A DNA stretch of 64,000 bases from Macropodus opercularis (GCA_030770545.1 JAUCMP010000026.1:2398501-2462500); one strand, 5' to 3'. Positions 27,558-41,600 are shown, counted from the first letter of the stretch. Notes: generated by a model not told the origin, from the sequence alone. Numbers and translations: made by a program.

Positions 27558-28479
27558 GTAAGCTCCGTAAAGAACTACTGGTGCGCGAAGTGCTGCCCCG
27601 CTTCACTCAGCTCGGCCTGAGGACGCGAGCGGCCCGACCCCGAGCAGTTTTAGAGTTGGAGCTGGGCTTTGGTTCCGGGGACCTGTCTAATTAAGACGCT
27701 GTCTGACTGGCGGCAGGTGAAACGTCCCCATCAACGGTTGTTTTACGGCGAGGGTCAAGCAACACGGCACAAGCAGCCCAGTTGAAGGAGTAGCGAGCTA
27801 GCTGTGGCTAGCGTTAGCTGCCAGCACCGGTGTAGTTTCGTCACAGTTCGTGTATTCGAGGAAACGGTTAATTTCAAAGACACCGGTGACGTTAACGCTA
27901 CACGCTTGTTGCTGTGACCGTGAGGACCGTCGGTGGTGTGAGCCGGCAGAGCCCGTAGCCGCCGCTAACTAAGCTAGCTGGTGACCCGTCCGGTTACTGT
28001 CACCAGAGAGGCGACCTTTACTGCCAATAAACGCATCATTTCACACACCAGACATGTTTAGTTGAGGGGTTTTTATTATATTGCTGGAGAACGACGCTGT
28101 TTACAGGCAGGCGACACATTAAAGTAAACCATGACGCGTGTTTGTGCCACTGGAGCAGCTTCAGTGACGAAGAGTCCAGATCTCTGGAGTAATACTCTTC
28201 CAATTTAGTTGCAGATGTGAAATATTTTGCAGCCTCTCGTAAATCTGAGTACAATCACTAAGCTTTGTCAGGTAAAAGGTTTCAGCTCTTTTCTTTGTTC
28301 CAGGGAGATGCGCTGCCCGTCCAGACCAGCGAAGCACAGCTACAGTTACATGGGATTCCCCTAAAAGAATATTAGGTACCGGCCCTTACAGTAGGTTTTA
28401 TTGAAGGCACGTGGAGCTGTCATTAAAGACGATGTGTCTTCATTCTAGGTTTCAGCCTGACTTAAAACCTCCAGTCAAA

Positions 28480-31400
28480 ATGTCTCAGCGGGGGTATTTG
28501 GCTGCTGTTATAACCACAGCACTAGGGACGGCTGTAGGAGGTCTGCTCATATGGCAGGTTTACAGAACGAGAAGGAAGAAGCTGCCTTCCGTCCAGAAGG
28601 TGGCTGAACCTGTGGAGGCTCTGTGTCCTGTGGAAAACGAGTTGACGCATTTTACAGAGAAGGAAGACGAGGCTGCGGAGTGTCAGACCCGACACCTAGT
28701 CCCTGACGCACAGATACCGTCTTCTGAGCAGCTGCTGGGGGTGAAACCAGTGGTGGTGAGCTCTGAAGATGAGTGGCAACAGCTGTGGCCACTGATGCAA
28801 AAGGAGCTGTCAGTGTTCCCTGTGCTGGGGCTGGACTGTGAATGGGTAAAGACAGACGGCGTAAGAAATACCTTTTCCATGTTTTAGTATTCCAAGAGGA
28901 AAATCCACCCAATGCAATGATGTTTAACATAACACTTAAGTAATCTGTGTATCTTCATTGTGTTTGGACTGATGGTTAGAGGAAAAGTTAAATCAGCAAT
29001 TCATCACAGTATGTCAATAGTTTCACTGCTGGGGTGCTTTGTTATGACCTGGCTGCTGTTTCTCCTGCAGGTGTCGGTGAAGGGTCAGGCCTCTGCAGTC
29101 TCCCTGCTGCAGATGGCCTCGTACTCAGGCCTGTGTGTCCTGGTGAAGCTGCTGGCATTTCGGAACAAGCAGCAGCAGCTTCCACTGAGTTTAACGGAAG
29201 TCCTCCGAGACCCACACATTTTGAAAGTTGGAGTTGGTTGCTATGAGGACGGCAAGCGTCTGATGTGTGACTACGGCCTGTCTGTGACCTGCGCGGTCGA
29301 CCTGCGTTACCTTGCTTTACGACAGAGGTACGGTGCAGCTGTTGCTGCCTCACTTTGTGATAAGTTCGTCAAATTTGCACCATGATTATTTTCAAATGTG
29401 TGTTGATTTTCAGGCAAACAAAAGTGAATAATGGCCTCAGTTTGAAGTCGCTGGCAGCAGATCTGTTGAATGTGTCTCTAGATAAATCCCTGGAGCTGCG
29501 CTGCAGTGACTGGGAGGCAGATGAACTAACACTGGAACAGGTGGTGAATTTATTTCAGTGCTCTTCCAATGTTGCATAGTTAAAAATGACACTGCCAAGG
29601 AAACTGATTTTATTCTGTCCTGTGTACATTTCATTTGTGGATTCTTGGTCAATAGGTCAAGTCATGATTTAACATAAACCTACGCCATTATTTCTTCATC
29701 CAGGAGATCTTTTCTACACTGCGGAATTAATGAAAGTCGAGTAAAATGCTTCCTCTGCCACTAAACCTGTGTTGTCTGCTCCCTGCAGATGACTTATGCT
29801 GCTAGAGATGCCCAAGTTTCCATCGCACTCTTCCTCCATCTCCTTGGCTTCAGCGCTGCAGCCAGGCCCGCCTCTTCCAGCGGGAGCTCCTACCCTGAGT
29901 TGGCCGCCTGCTGCCAGGGCCTGGTGGACGTGCCCTTCAAGGGCCGAGGAGAAGTAGATGAGAGAGCTGCTGATGGTGAGAGGAGGCGGAAGACACGGAA
30001 AACGCCCACTTCTGAGAGCCCAGAGGCTGGAGATCAGCAAGTCCCAGACCCTCGAAAGAATAACAAGAGGAAACCTCTGGGTGTGGGCTATTCTGCAAGG
30101 TGAGAACACAACGCACTGTAAAAGCCAAGAACTGCTGTTTGAATTTGCAATAGATGATTAGTAATGTGTAATCAAACCCCAATGTGAACTCTAAAGAAAA
30201 CTGTTCTGTTGAATAGTCTGAAACATGTCCCTCTGATCATTACAGGAAGTCTCCTCTCTATGATAACTGCTTCCTCCACGCTCCAGATGGCCAACCTCTG
30301 TGTACCTGTGACAAGAAGAAAGCCAAATGGTACCTGGATAAAGGAATAGGAGGTACAACATACAGAACATCGACTTTAGTCCAACAAGCCTATTTAGACT
30401 TTCCAAGATTGTCTTGTTCTATGTTTTTAACTAGCACTTTAGTTTCTGGACACAAAGCTGCTTGAGCACTAGCGATGGTTTCTCTGCTCGGAGTATAAAT
30501 CTTTTCTACTCACGTTTCTGAAGACCCATTAATCATCTCTGTTTCTTAACCAGTGCTCCAAAGTGAAAATCCTTTTATAGTGAGGCTGCTCTTCGAACCG
30601 TCGGGACGCCCTGACTCCAACCAGGACTACTATCTCACCGCCAAAGAGAACATCTGTGTAGTCTGTGGCAAAAAGGATTCCTACATCAGGTTTGGCCTGT
30701 TGCTACATTTAGTGTAGCTCTGTTTATCTGTAGCTGAAGGAGTCTGTTTTGGAAAATCTGTCTTATGAGATTCAATTGTTGTAACCAGCAGCTCAAATTA
30801 TGCTTTAGTCAACTAAAACTGTTTAGACTCTAACTTCGAATGTGTATGTTTCGGTCAGCACTGTAAATAGTTTTTCACGTTTTCTAAAAGTGAGCAGTTG
30901 TGTGCAATTACATGTTGGATCTGAATAAGTTATTTATTCCGGTCTCAGGAAAAACATTGTGCCACACGAGTACAGGCGGCATTTTCCCACAGAGATGAAG
31001 GACCACAACTCCCACGACATCCTGCTGCTCTGCACCAGCTGCCACGCCACGTCCAACGTGCACGACGGCTTCCTGAAGCAGCAGCTGGCCGAGGAGTTCG
31101 CTGCCCCTCAGGGCTGCGAGGAGGGAGTTCGCCTCCTGGAGGACTCAGAGAGGCGGCGGGTGCGCTCGGCGGCCCGGGCCTTGCTTACCGCTGGCGACGG
31201 GCTGCCAGAGCAACGGCGACAAGAGCTGCAGGGTCTGATCAAGACCTTCGTCAGCATAAATGGGGAAGAGCTGACAGACGACGTGCTAAAGCAGGCGGCT
31301 GGATTGGAGACGAGGTGAGCTTCGGTTCAGGCACCGTTACGGGTTTAAACGTAGACACAAGTTCTTCTGTGCAGTTAAGCCGAGTAATGTTTCCTTTTTA

Positions 31401-31756
31401 TTTGCCAAGACTAGGTCCCATTTAGAACATGTGAAATGCCCAGTCTTCATAAGCCAACATCCACAGGAGGCATGTTTTGTTTCACTCTGGTAATTTCAGG
31501 CAGACGTCTGTAAAGACTGTGCACTTGTCTCTCCTGAAGGATTTTCAACGAGGCGTATGTGCCTCATGGCCTGAAGGTGGTGCAGGCGTACGCTGAGCTA
31601 GGCCTCCGGGGCCTCATGGACCTGGAGCGTCGCTGGCGACAGCACTTCCTAACCACTATGCAGCCTCATCACCTCCCTCCTCTCTGGTCCGTTGACCACA
31701 ACCACGACAAGTTCCTCCGCAAATATGGAGAGGACCTGCCCATCAAACTCAACTGA
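28480..31756 (+). CDS. exd2: Exonuclease 3'-5' domain-containing protein 2 (8 coding exons)
   Basis: Coding exons: 28480-28860, 29071-29327, 29414-29540, 29789-30099, 30246-30352, 30554-30689, 30949-31314 and 31540-31756; 1902 nt, 633 residues (human about 621). EXD2 is a DEDDy-family nuclease linked to DNA end resection and to mitochondrial RNA/translation control. An N-terminal hydrophobic segment (about 6-24) followed by YRTRRKK fits a signal anchor with a basic flank. Nuclease residues are present: DCE (Asp119, Glu121), Asp187 in GVGCYED, and Tyr258/Asp262 in YAARD. The C-terminal half has the EXD2-specific region with CVVCG, a DHNSHD stretch and CTSCH, an HNH-like metal-binding pattern. 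I chose the ATG at 28480 because it begins MSQRGYL, aligning with the human MSRQNL start; upstream in-frame codons lie before a likely 3' splice site. Nothing is broken or missing. Confidence 0.96.
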
Positions 31757-32945
31757 CTGCACAAAACCCTGCAGACCAGGTCAGAAAGGTTTCCTCATTC
31801 AGTGGTCAAAGTGCCAGATGGATTAGAAACTTCCATAGCCACTATATCGCTTTACTATCCAGATTGCTTTATAGTGAGAGAATGAATGCACCGCTCTACC
31901 GGCCGGGACCAAAATGCTACCAGCATGTGGCGGCTGTCGAGCTCCCACTCTGGCAGTAACGAGGCCGAGATGAGTGTGTGAATGAAAACTGGGTCTGTGA
32001 TGGACGGGATGTTTCAGTCTATTTTTGGTGCCAGTGTGATGCGAACTCCGAATGAACCGGAGCAGAGGCTCCTCCTGTGGAGAAGTCGTCCAGCACCAAA
32101 GTAACACTAACTTTGCACCGCCGTTGTGGTTGTCATGTAATTGCACATGAACATTTTAATATGAAAAATGTAAAATTATTTATGAAAACATTGAAAATGA
32201 TATTTAGCAACTGGTTTTCAGAAAAAGCTGCTTCCTGCTCTTAATTAGCTCCTAAATGTTTCCCCGTGTCCCCCAGCAGGACGGCGGCTCTGCCTGAAAA
32301 TGAAAGGACTGCTTTGCATAGAGACGGTCATTTTAATTGGACCTTAAATTATTTGGTGCTCACCCTGCTTCTGTCTTAAGACGGATGAAGGATGAGTTTC
32401 CCAGAAAACCCTTGATGTCAAATTTCCTCTTTGCCCCTTTTTTCTCTTGTCAAAGAGAAGATTGGTTTCAAGGCGAACTTGTTTTTGCGCAGGGACAGTT
32501 CAGTTCAGTCGGCTTCCTTAGTTGATCATTAAAGTCCAGATGTTTGTCCTGCGGACGGTCGTCCTCGTGGTTGGGACAGCTCCATGGCTCATGTTTTAAT
32601 GTGCCTCTTAATCCCCAAACCCGAGCGGAGGCTTGTCACAGCGTCAGGACACGACCTCGCTTCATCTTCCAACAGTTTCATCACGACGTCCATTTACAGA
32701 ATCCAAAATGCTCAGAAAGGAAAAGGAGCCAACTGATGTGATGTTAGAATTATTGCTTAAAACCAAACCCTCCTATGCAGGGCAGGTTCTGAAATTATGA
32801 ACGTGATGAATTTATTTACAATATATGGAACTTTAAATTATGAGAACAGCTCCCGTTGTCTTCGTATTTTCTTGTCAGCTCTGAAGCTGTTTTCCTACAT
32901 TGTGAATGAATTAAATTAAATAAAAGTCATGTTTATATTAACCTT
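31757..32945 (+). other. exd2: exd2 3' UTR
   Basis: The sequence after the exd2 TGA contains no supported gene; the short frames on both strands are noise. It ends just past the AATAAA at 32919-32924. Confidence 0.75.
32919..32924 (+). terminator. exd2 polyadenylation signal
   Basis: A canonical AATAAA on the plus strand about 1.16 kb after the stop codon, the last such signal before the oppositely oriented bicra-family 3' end. Confidence 0.75.
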
Positions 32946-32998
32946 GATTGCACCGCTTTACTCAAACAATTTCAAAAGACACGAGCATATTCACATTC

Positions 32999-33004
32999 TT
33001 TATT
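32999..33004 (-). terminator. Distal polyadenylation signal of the bicra-family gene
   Basis: TTTATT on the plus strand (AATAAA on the minus strand). Its predicted cleavage site near 32980 lies about 35 bp from the predicted end of exd2 on the other strand. This would give the bicra-family transcript a UTR of about 2.6 kb. Confidence 0.6.
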
Positions 33005-35624
33005 TCTTACAAAATCACAGTTTAATAAATAGTCTGTAAAAATGAGTACAAAAGTGGTTTTCTTAACATTTCATATATGAATCACTCATGACTTTCAGGT
33101 CAAAGGAGTCTTTAGTTGGATTTTTGTCAGGAATGACTTTTTTTTTCTTTTTTTTTTCTACAATCTAGTTTTGCTGAATTAAGGCCTCTTGATTTTGGCA
33201 TCAGAACAATCTGTCAGTCAAATGTTTTGTATCTGAAGTTGAATTGGTGTAAGTTATGAGCTCCCCTGGTTTCACAGTTCAGTCAGGAAAATGAAACGGA
33301 ACACATTTACAAATAAATACCCAAGTGGCTCAACATGCAGACGTAATCCCTTTGTCCTAAAAGCTGACAAAACATACTTCTAATGGTCAGTGTTTGACAC
33401 TGCAGACAAAATGCAACGAGAACAATGGCACATGAGGCGGCTTCATCGAGGGGGTTCCATCAAAGTGGTGGATCTCCGCTCGACGAAGTTAAGCGGTGCT
33501 AAGGATTGCAATCCTGTGTGGGAGACACTGACATCTTTACTGCATTACAGCGAAACCTCTACGTTCTCGTCGGTCTGTCCAACTCGGCCACGATCGACAC
33601 CGCTCGTCACGGTACAGTGAAGATGAAGCCGTACGAAGCGCATTCAGACGTGTACGAGCTGCTTGCCTACTAATTAAATGGCTCTGTTGTAACGTGCTCG
33701 CTCTCTCTACGTGTCACCGGTGGTAATGGTGCTTTCTATTAGACCCTTACGCTTCACAGATCGGATGGGTTTCGCTTCCATCACATGCAGCCATGTCCAG
33801 CTGCCGCTGCCTGTAGCTTGATCCCCGCTGTACACGAGCGGTGTCGATCCCTCCAACAGTTGCTCATCAACCCTCTAGTGTGTCCACCTGGACTGCAGAG
33901 CTTCAGCACTAAGTTACTGCATATTATAACTCCTTTAGTTCACTCCAGCAAGTTCACATTAAAAATGCAATTGAAGAAATGTGCACCTGTTTGATTTAAA
34001 CACTAAATCTCTGGATGCTTTTTTCTCAAAGGAACAAGGTACTTTCACATTTCAGGACACCAGATGTTACATTATTTTGAAAGTAAAAACATCACATTTT
34101 CTTTGCAGATCCCGTTTCCTTCAAGGTACTGAATTTACAATAAGGCATATTCTAAAGATCGATCCTTGATCCATAACTTAATCTCCAATTTTAAAGCCCA
34201 TTTTTAATTTATAGTACAAAACGTAGCTAGTTTGCAGGTTTTACATTTGGCCCTTAAAGGTAAATCCATCTACAAAGAACATTTTGCACATGTTTCATGA
34301 GTCATACAACTGATACAAAGGACCTTAACCCTTTCACGTAACAGAATTTACACACGAAGATTGTCGTAATAAAACAAAATGTGGCGAAAATGATATTGCT
34401 CCACAATGGGTGCGAGAAAATAAATCTTCGGCTTAATACATCAGGCTACAGACCAATAGTTTAATAAATAAAGAGAAGTCGACCTCAAAATGTTCAAATG
34501 TGAAGTGGACGCTCCCTCTAGTTTTTGGTCAAAGGCTGTTTTATGATGCAGAGGCTCTGTACAGTGTCTGGCGTGGAAAAACTACTTTTTTATGGTCATT
34601 CATTGTTAAGTGAACCTTGAGCCCTTGAAACATGTTTAACGGGCTTTGATGACCAAAAGAATTAAAGTTTATCCGAAAAAACCTCAGCTCTCCATCCAAT
34701 GACAAAGCTCTCCCTCCTCGCTGCACCACCGCTGCTCCTAACAACCCCAACTCATTATTGCTTGCATGTTAACACGTACAGTATGGGGGGGGCTCATTCT
34801 GTCTCTAAAACCAGACAAGACCAAGTATAATTCACAGCAACAACAAGGGTCCAAACTAGATTAAAAACCAAACATGACTGCCTACGTTTTTTTTGTCTTG
34901 TGCGCCTCGGGTTCGTTCTTCTCTAACAAGGACAGACTCCATTGTGTGGGAAGAGACACAACATGGATGTTTGCTGGTGTATTCAGGATGTAGCAAGTCA
35001 CAAATTCTTTGGAGTTTCATTCGTCGAGCCGAGATGATGGAGCCTGCGGGATTTTATTTACTGTCCCGTCACAGGAATCAATGTTTTCACAAACACACAC
35101 ACGCAAACTTCAAATGGGGACGCGCGCACATTCACACATTCACAATTGGCACAGATTATCAAAATAAATACCCTGGAAGCTTGGCACTATGCAAAAGAAA
35201 CTTCACATTTTCCAAAGAAATCTTATAAAAAACTATTGAATAATCTCAGTCTACTCCACGTGTTCGTTATCCTCACTATTACTTATATACTATATGCTGA
35301 TGAAGGTTACACCAGTGTCGTAAACCTCTGAATGACTTAACTACCACTGAAACAATATAGCTCCTATTCAAATAGATTTTTTTCCCACAAACAGACATCA
35401 AAATGAAGAATCTAACATCTATGGGACTATAGATAGTGCTGTTGTCTGGGATGCATCTCTTTATAGTGCCTCTTAATTTTTTTCCCCTTCTTTTAAACAA
35501 TCAATTCAATAAATTTAAATCTGACAGTTCTAGGGACAGATAAAAAGTCTGGTACTTGCTTTGCTTTATTCCACCTCAGATGAATATTTTGTATCTGGGT
35601 GGACGTCTGTCAGAGCACATTACC
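33005..35624 (-). other. bicra: Probable 3' UTR of the bicra-family gene
   Basis: This stretch lies between the stop codon at 35625 and the distal signal. No frame on either strand resembles a gene. It is AT-rich and includes T-rich low-complexity DNA (33138-33160) and a G-run near 34785. A UTR is the simplest reading, but the end site is inferred because a proximal signal also exists. Confidence 0.55.
35565..35570 (-). terminator. Proximal polyadenylation signal of the bicra-family gene
   Basis: TTTATT on the plus strand gives a minus-strand AATAAA only about 55 nt after the TGA. If used, the transcript would have an extremely short 3' UTR, offering alternative polyadenylation against the distal site about 2.6 kb away. 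Confidence 0.5.
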
Positions 35625-38600
35625 TCAAAGGTGTCCCTCCAGGATGCTGGTGACAGCCTGGTCCAGCGAAGGGCCGGATACGGCCCTGGTTGAGGCTGCA
35701 GAGGGGCCCTGCAGGCGCTGGAGCTCCAGGATGCTGTCGATGGCACTCTGCAGATGTTCGCTGAGCATGTTGTCCTCTTGGATGGGCGGAGGCAGCGGGC
35801 TGAACGGCTGCTGCTCCGACCGAGGCGACGCATCCAGCCTGTAACATTTAAGTTTTGGGGCGCTGACATCTCTGGGCGGCAACTCAAAGCAAGCAGCCTG
35901 CGGCATAGGAGGATTTGGGTCTTTTATTTTGGAAGTGGGTGCTGTCTGTGGGACTTCCTCTGCAGTGTTGGCAGGCAGAGCTCCATTGGAGATGTCCTCA
36001 TTGCACTGAGGATGCTGGGGTGCTCCGTTGGATGCCCGAGAGCGCCGTTCGTTCGTAGCCCCGCCGTTGGTGACCTGCCCCGTGTGGTCCCTCTTAAGTC
36101 CCGCGTCACAAGCGGAGTTGTGGACCACCTTGCGGGAACCGGATTCCTGCTTGATGGTGAGCCTGAGACCCCCGCGGGAGCTGGAGCGGTACGTCTTCAG
36201 TCCTGGAGGCCGGTCGGACAGTCTGGTCCAGGCTGGTGGAGAAGAGGGGCTGCCAGAAGAGTGGGCACCGTGAGGGGAAGACGCTGATGTTGCCAAAGCC
36301 ATGGCAAATGACTCTGGAAGAAAGGAACTGCAGGTCAGGTATGTATCACTAGAGTCACGAATGTTCAAGCCACATAACCTGACTGAAGCCAAGAGTCTTC
36401 TCTTAACTTAGTTTATGTGCTTCTATCATGCAAACTAAATAATTTGTCTCTATGCAGATGACACTTATCATGTCACTTGCCTGTTAATTGGGGCTGTTTT
36501 TGGATTATTATGTACTGATCAGTCCGGGCGTCCGGCAGCAGCCAAGCCTGACATTTAACATTTAGTCTTCAGAATTCCCTTCCTCCTTTTTCATCTTTTT
36601 AATTAACATAACAACCTTGCTTTAATTTGCTCTCAACCTCTCACGTGTAATTTCTTCATCATCACACCGAATCTTTCTCAGCATGACCCTGCTCCACATT
36701 TACACGGCTTAATTACACATTCACACCTGGGAGCTGCTCTGGACCAAATACGGAGGTTAAGTGCTGCCTTCTAAGGCGTAGCTAAATTAGAGTGTCACTA
36801 ATTCACTTTACTCGTCTCAGTTTACGAAACGCCGTCTTCCTTGGCAAAGCAGACTGAGCCTCCCTGTGATAGCGAATGTGGTGCTGGTGGTGGTTTTCCC
36901 CTGCTGGGACGCTCACCTGGATCTCTGCGGGCTCGCCGTCTGTCCTCCGCTAAAGAGAACCGCTCAGCCTGAAGGAAGAGACGCTCCAGCATCACCATCT
37001 CTGCCGATGGACTCTCCTGCTGTGGACGCGTTCAGAAGCTCATTAACAGCGTGTTCTGTCTGCAGATGGTAACGTGACTCCGCCGAGGCTTTGTCTGTAT
37101 CCTCTCAGTTCTCGCTGCCTGTTTATCTACTCATCTACTACACAGAGTAGACTCACAGGGTTCTGTCCATTTGATGCTTAATTATGACTAAATATAGACT
37201 TGTCGTTAATCCACTACTATAATTGTATTCAATACATTCGCACCCGCATCCAAAAGAGCTTCATATCTATTTTTATGTAAATTGCCTTTACATGAAAGTA
37301 ATTTTAACCAGAACCAGCGAAGATTTGCTGGTTTTGTGTCAATTTCAAAGAGACCTTTACCTTGAAGACTCGAGTCACGTTGCTTCTCACCTCCTGTAAT
37401 TTAACGTTTGCTGGATGAAATAGAGCAGCGTAGCGAAGCTCATCCTTTGAACTGGCTTTACAGACATGGAAATTCATGTGCATTTGATTTTAAAGAGCTA
37501 CTAGTTAAAACAGAGAGCACTTCCGGTCTTACCTGGGTTTCTCTGACCAGTAGCTGCCTGTATTTGTTCACCATGTCCTTGGTGCGTTTCAGTAGGAAAC
37601 CAGACACGGTGTCAAACTCCTGGTCCACTGTGAGAAGAGGAACACTTCAAATTCAGGGCGATTTAAGCTACAGAAAGGACAAAGCGTGTAAACGGTGGAA
37701 ACGTCTCACTGACCTAGATTGAAGTCGCCCTCAGCGGGCAGGTGACCAGAGCAGGTGTGGTAGGGCAGCAGGCGTCTCACCGCGTCCTTCAGGGAGGAAA
37801 AGGCCGGACCGGTGGACGAGCGCTGGACCGCTAAGTGGTCCAAACACAGCTGCTGCTGGAACCTGCCCGAAAGAGAGAAACTGTGACTCAAAATGTCAGA
37901 CAGCAACAGGAGCTGGTGCAGAACCAGCAGTGAGCAATAGTGGAAACAGTAAAAGCCTCCCTACAGGCCTCGGATTAAAAAAACATTAGTGAGGGATCAG
38001 ACTTAATCCACTTGTGTAAAACCAGCCAACTGTTGTTAAATGAAGTAACTGGCTGATTATCACTAACCATTATTACTCGCTACCACAAGACAAGCTGAGG
38101 AAGCCACAGAGGAAGCGTCTGTGAGGACCTGTAACTTTACTCTAGGTGAGCTCGTGGTTACAGTAGAACCTGCAGAATGTGTGACATAACCACCAAGTGC
38201 TTGCAGAGCACGGCTCACGCCTTCGAATTGTTTCTTCAGGCTCCTACCTGTGCCTGCGCATTGCTGGTGTGAGCGTCTCCTCTCTCTGCTGCTCCGGAGA
38301 AGCTGCCCGCTGGAAGACACCGGATGTCGAGAGAAGACCAGAACACGGTGAACTGCATTTCACTAATAATAACTTCAAAGCAAGCAAAAAGGATCCGAAA
38401 TATTAAAATCTGTTCTATTATTAAAACTGAGCTGAATTAGACATACAGTAATACAATTAGAACTAATGAATGATTCATTCACTAATCAGTCAGCGAGTGA
38501 ACAGATACTAATGTGCTTTGCAGTCCAGAGCAACAGTTCATGACATGTCAACCACTGCAAACAATCCCTGGACTGAATATGTAAAGATTTGCCGTCTGAC

Positions 38601-41600
38601 CTTGGTGCCGGTCTGCTGGCTCATCTGCACGGGGGCACACTCTCTGGCTGCAGGAGAGGGCGGACAGACATCGAGAGTAAACGCTTTACTCTCCACGGCC
38701 AAGGCAGCTGTTGGTTCTGAAAACGAGCAACGCCTTTACCGTTAGCACCGCACAGAGAACGGCGTCGTGTACGGCGTCGTGTACGGTCGTACTTTAACCG
38801 GCAGGTCAACTCACTGTGTGTGTGCTGTTGGACAGCGGCGGCGTCTCCGCCTTTGGAGACGCTAGCAGACACAGCCGCGGGGTCGGGCTGCTGCTGAGGC
38901 ACCGAGACGCTGACGTGCAGAGGGGACGGGCTGCTGTGGACCGAAGTGCGGACAGAGGACTGAGGCTGGGACGCAGACATCTGGATCTGGGGCAAAGGCT
39001 GTGAGACAGACGACTGAACCAGCACCTGGTTCTGCGCAAATAAGGCCTGCGAAACCTGGAGCTGGTGGGGAACCTGGTATTGAACTTGGGGATCCATGTG
39101 GGACTGTGCAGCTATGGACGGTGACACTGGAGTCATCTGAGGTCCAGACGGAGGGGAGAAAGCCGCTGAAGACGACGTGCCGCCGTCCTGGATCTGGGGC
39201 GAGGGGCAGAGCAGCGGTGTGTCCTCAGGGTCGGACTGGAGCGGGGAGTCCTCCACACACTGCTCAGGCATCCCCGGCTGGGTGTCCTGAGCAGAGACCG
39301 CATGAGTCTGAGCTGGCGTCTCTCTCTCACTGGCCACGGGGGAGGCCAGGGTCTCCATCGGCACCACTGGCAGCGCTCCAACCAACAATTCAGACGTCAT
39401 GGGAGAACTAAGTGCTTGCTGTGGTAGAAATCATGAAGACAGAGCAATAAGTTAGTAGTGAAGTCGGAGCCAAACAGGCTGAGCTGCACAGAAAGGAAGC
39501 CAAGTCACAAATAAAACTCAAAACGTCCTAAGTGTTAACCATATTTGACTGAATCTTTAACCTGTTGCAGATGTTGCATAAAGGCCTGGTTCTGACTCAT
39601 GGAGCAGGTCACGTCCTCTACGGCTTGACTCATGTCCGCTGGAGGCAGCAGAGGTTTGGGCATCTCCACAGCTGGATCGGGGGCCACAGGCGGCTCGGGG
39701 GCAGGCTGCAGGACTGCAACCACGGGAGGAGGCGACGCCTGCAGACCCGCAGAGCTGGGCTGCACCGAGACGTGCTGGAGGACGTGTCCGAAGGGCTGCG
39801 GGGTCAGAGCGAGACGACGTGTAAGCAGCAACGCATCACAGCATTACTTCATGCTTATATTACTAACAGGAAACGGTGGATCGCACAGCACAAAAGGTTT
39901 CAGGTGGCTTATGATGGATTTTGCTTCAATACAAGAATGAGAAGAAAACACAGGTGAACGACTGACGCGCAGCAGGATCGCGGTTGGAAAAGCTGTGTAA
40001 TGCTGCTGATGTGTAGTAAACCGAGAATCTGTTTCATATCTCAAACAGCGCGATAACCCAGATACAGCGGGGATTTATAAACCGCATTTTTAATAACACT
40101 GCTTGTATTATGTTGCTGTTGGCAAATCTGCAAATCAGTGAATATTTGTGGATTCATTCGCTACTTCTAACAGCTCAGAGAGTCTTTCTCTCTCATGCCG
40201 TGGCAGCTCACCTGTGGCAGCTGGTGGAACGTCTCCTCTGAGCCGGTCCGCTCCTCTTGAACCGCTCTCTCCGGCAGCAGCACCACCTCCGTCACAGCCG
40301 TCTGAGGAGCCGGGGCAGCAAACGGCAGGCCCTGAACCACCGACGGGCCGTTGACGATTGAGATGGACGTGAGGTCCGGGGGAAGCACCCCTGAACTGTT
40401 GATCAAAGTAATGTGGTTTCCAAGAGCTGGACTGTGGACCAGAGTGGCTCGCTGCCCCTGCCCTCCTGGAGTGTAGGTTCCAGCCAGCTGTGCTGGCATC
40501 TGGAAGACAGTAGGGGGCGCTGACTGCAGCTGCAATGGTCCTGAAAGCACAGTGGCCTGGCGGAGCGCTAGCTGCCCTGCAGGGGTGGTGAAGACCGGGC
40601 TGAAGTTCAGCTGTCTCTGGGGCACAGTTAGTATCTGAGAGCCGTCAACGAGCTGCCCGGCGGACGGAGTCACGCCGTGGAGCGTCGGGCCTTGGTGGGT
40701 GGGAGTCAGCAGCGGCCGAGCTGCGCTGACGGGCTGGGAGATGGTAACAGGGCACTGGCCTGGAAGAAGGAACGGATTTTGGCCTTGAAAGAGTCCCTGA
40801 GGCTGGAGCACGAAGGAGCCGCCCTGGTTGACGAGCTGCAGGCTCACTGGCTTCGAGAGCTGCTGGCTGGGCTGGGGGGGCAGAGCTGCAGGCTTCTGGC
40901 CCGGAGGCTGGGACAGTAGAATATTTGGTGAGGCAGTCCCAGGAACAAATGTGAGGCCTGTAGCGGGTTTCTGCCCCGAGGGCTTTGGGCTAATTTGAAC
41001 CAGTCTGGGCTGAATGCTGATGGGCAGCTTGGGCTGAATGGGGAGAGGGGCCCTCTGCAGGACGATTCCCGGCGCTGCCGCCGCTGCTCTCAGGGTGGGA
41101 GTGATAAGAGGACGACTGGTCACACTGGGAAAAGCCTTGTGGATGATCATACTGGAGCCCTGCGCAGGACTTGCAGAGAAGGAGCCGTCTGGAGAAGGAG
41201 CAGGAAAAACATTTCCAGGCAGGAGACCCATCAGCTGAGGGGGGGCAGCGGGTTTTAGAGACGGGCAGCCGGGCCCGACAGCCAGGAGGGACGGCTGGGG
41301 AGGCTCCACTGCTGCCTGGGTGTCTCTGGGCAGCGCTGCAGTGACAGGCAAGCTCATGGACTTGGGTACAAATGGCATGGTGGGTGGAGAGAGGAGAGGG
41401 GCCGGAGAGAACAGGGGCAGAGAGCTCGACTGGGCCAGACCTGCCTCTAGAGCCATGGTCTGCTCTGTGATCTCAGCCTCCTGGAGGCTCTGCTGGAGGA
41501 TATCGCAAGCCACCTGCGCCTCCTCCACCTCCTCCACTTCTCCGTTCTTGGGCTCACACCCAGTCTCCACAGGTGCCCCTCGCTGCACCACCTGCAGGTC

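Noticed and set aside
28411..28479. Upstream extension of the exd2 frame (additional N-terminal codons)
   Set aside because: The extension crosses a likely 3' splice site (TTCATTCTAG) and its first codon is GTG; the ATG at 28480 aligns with the conserved MSxxxL start.
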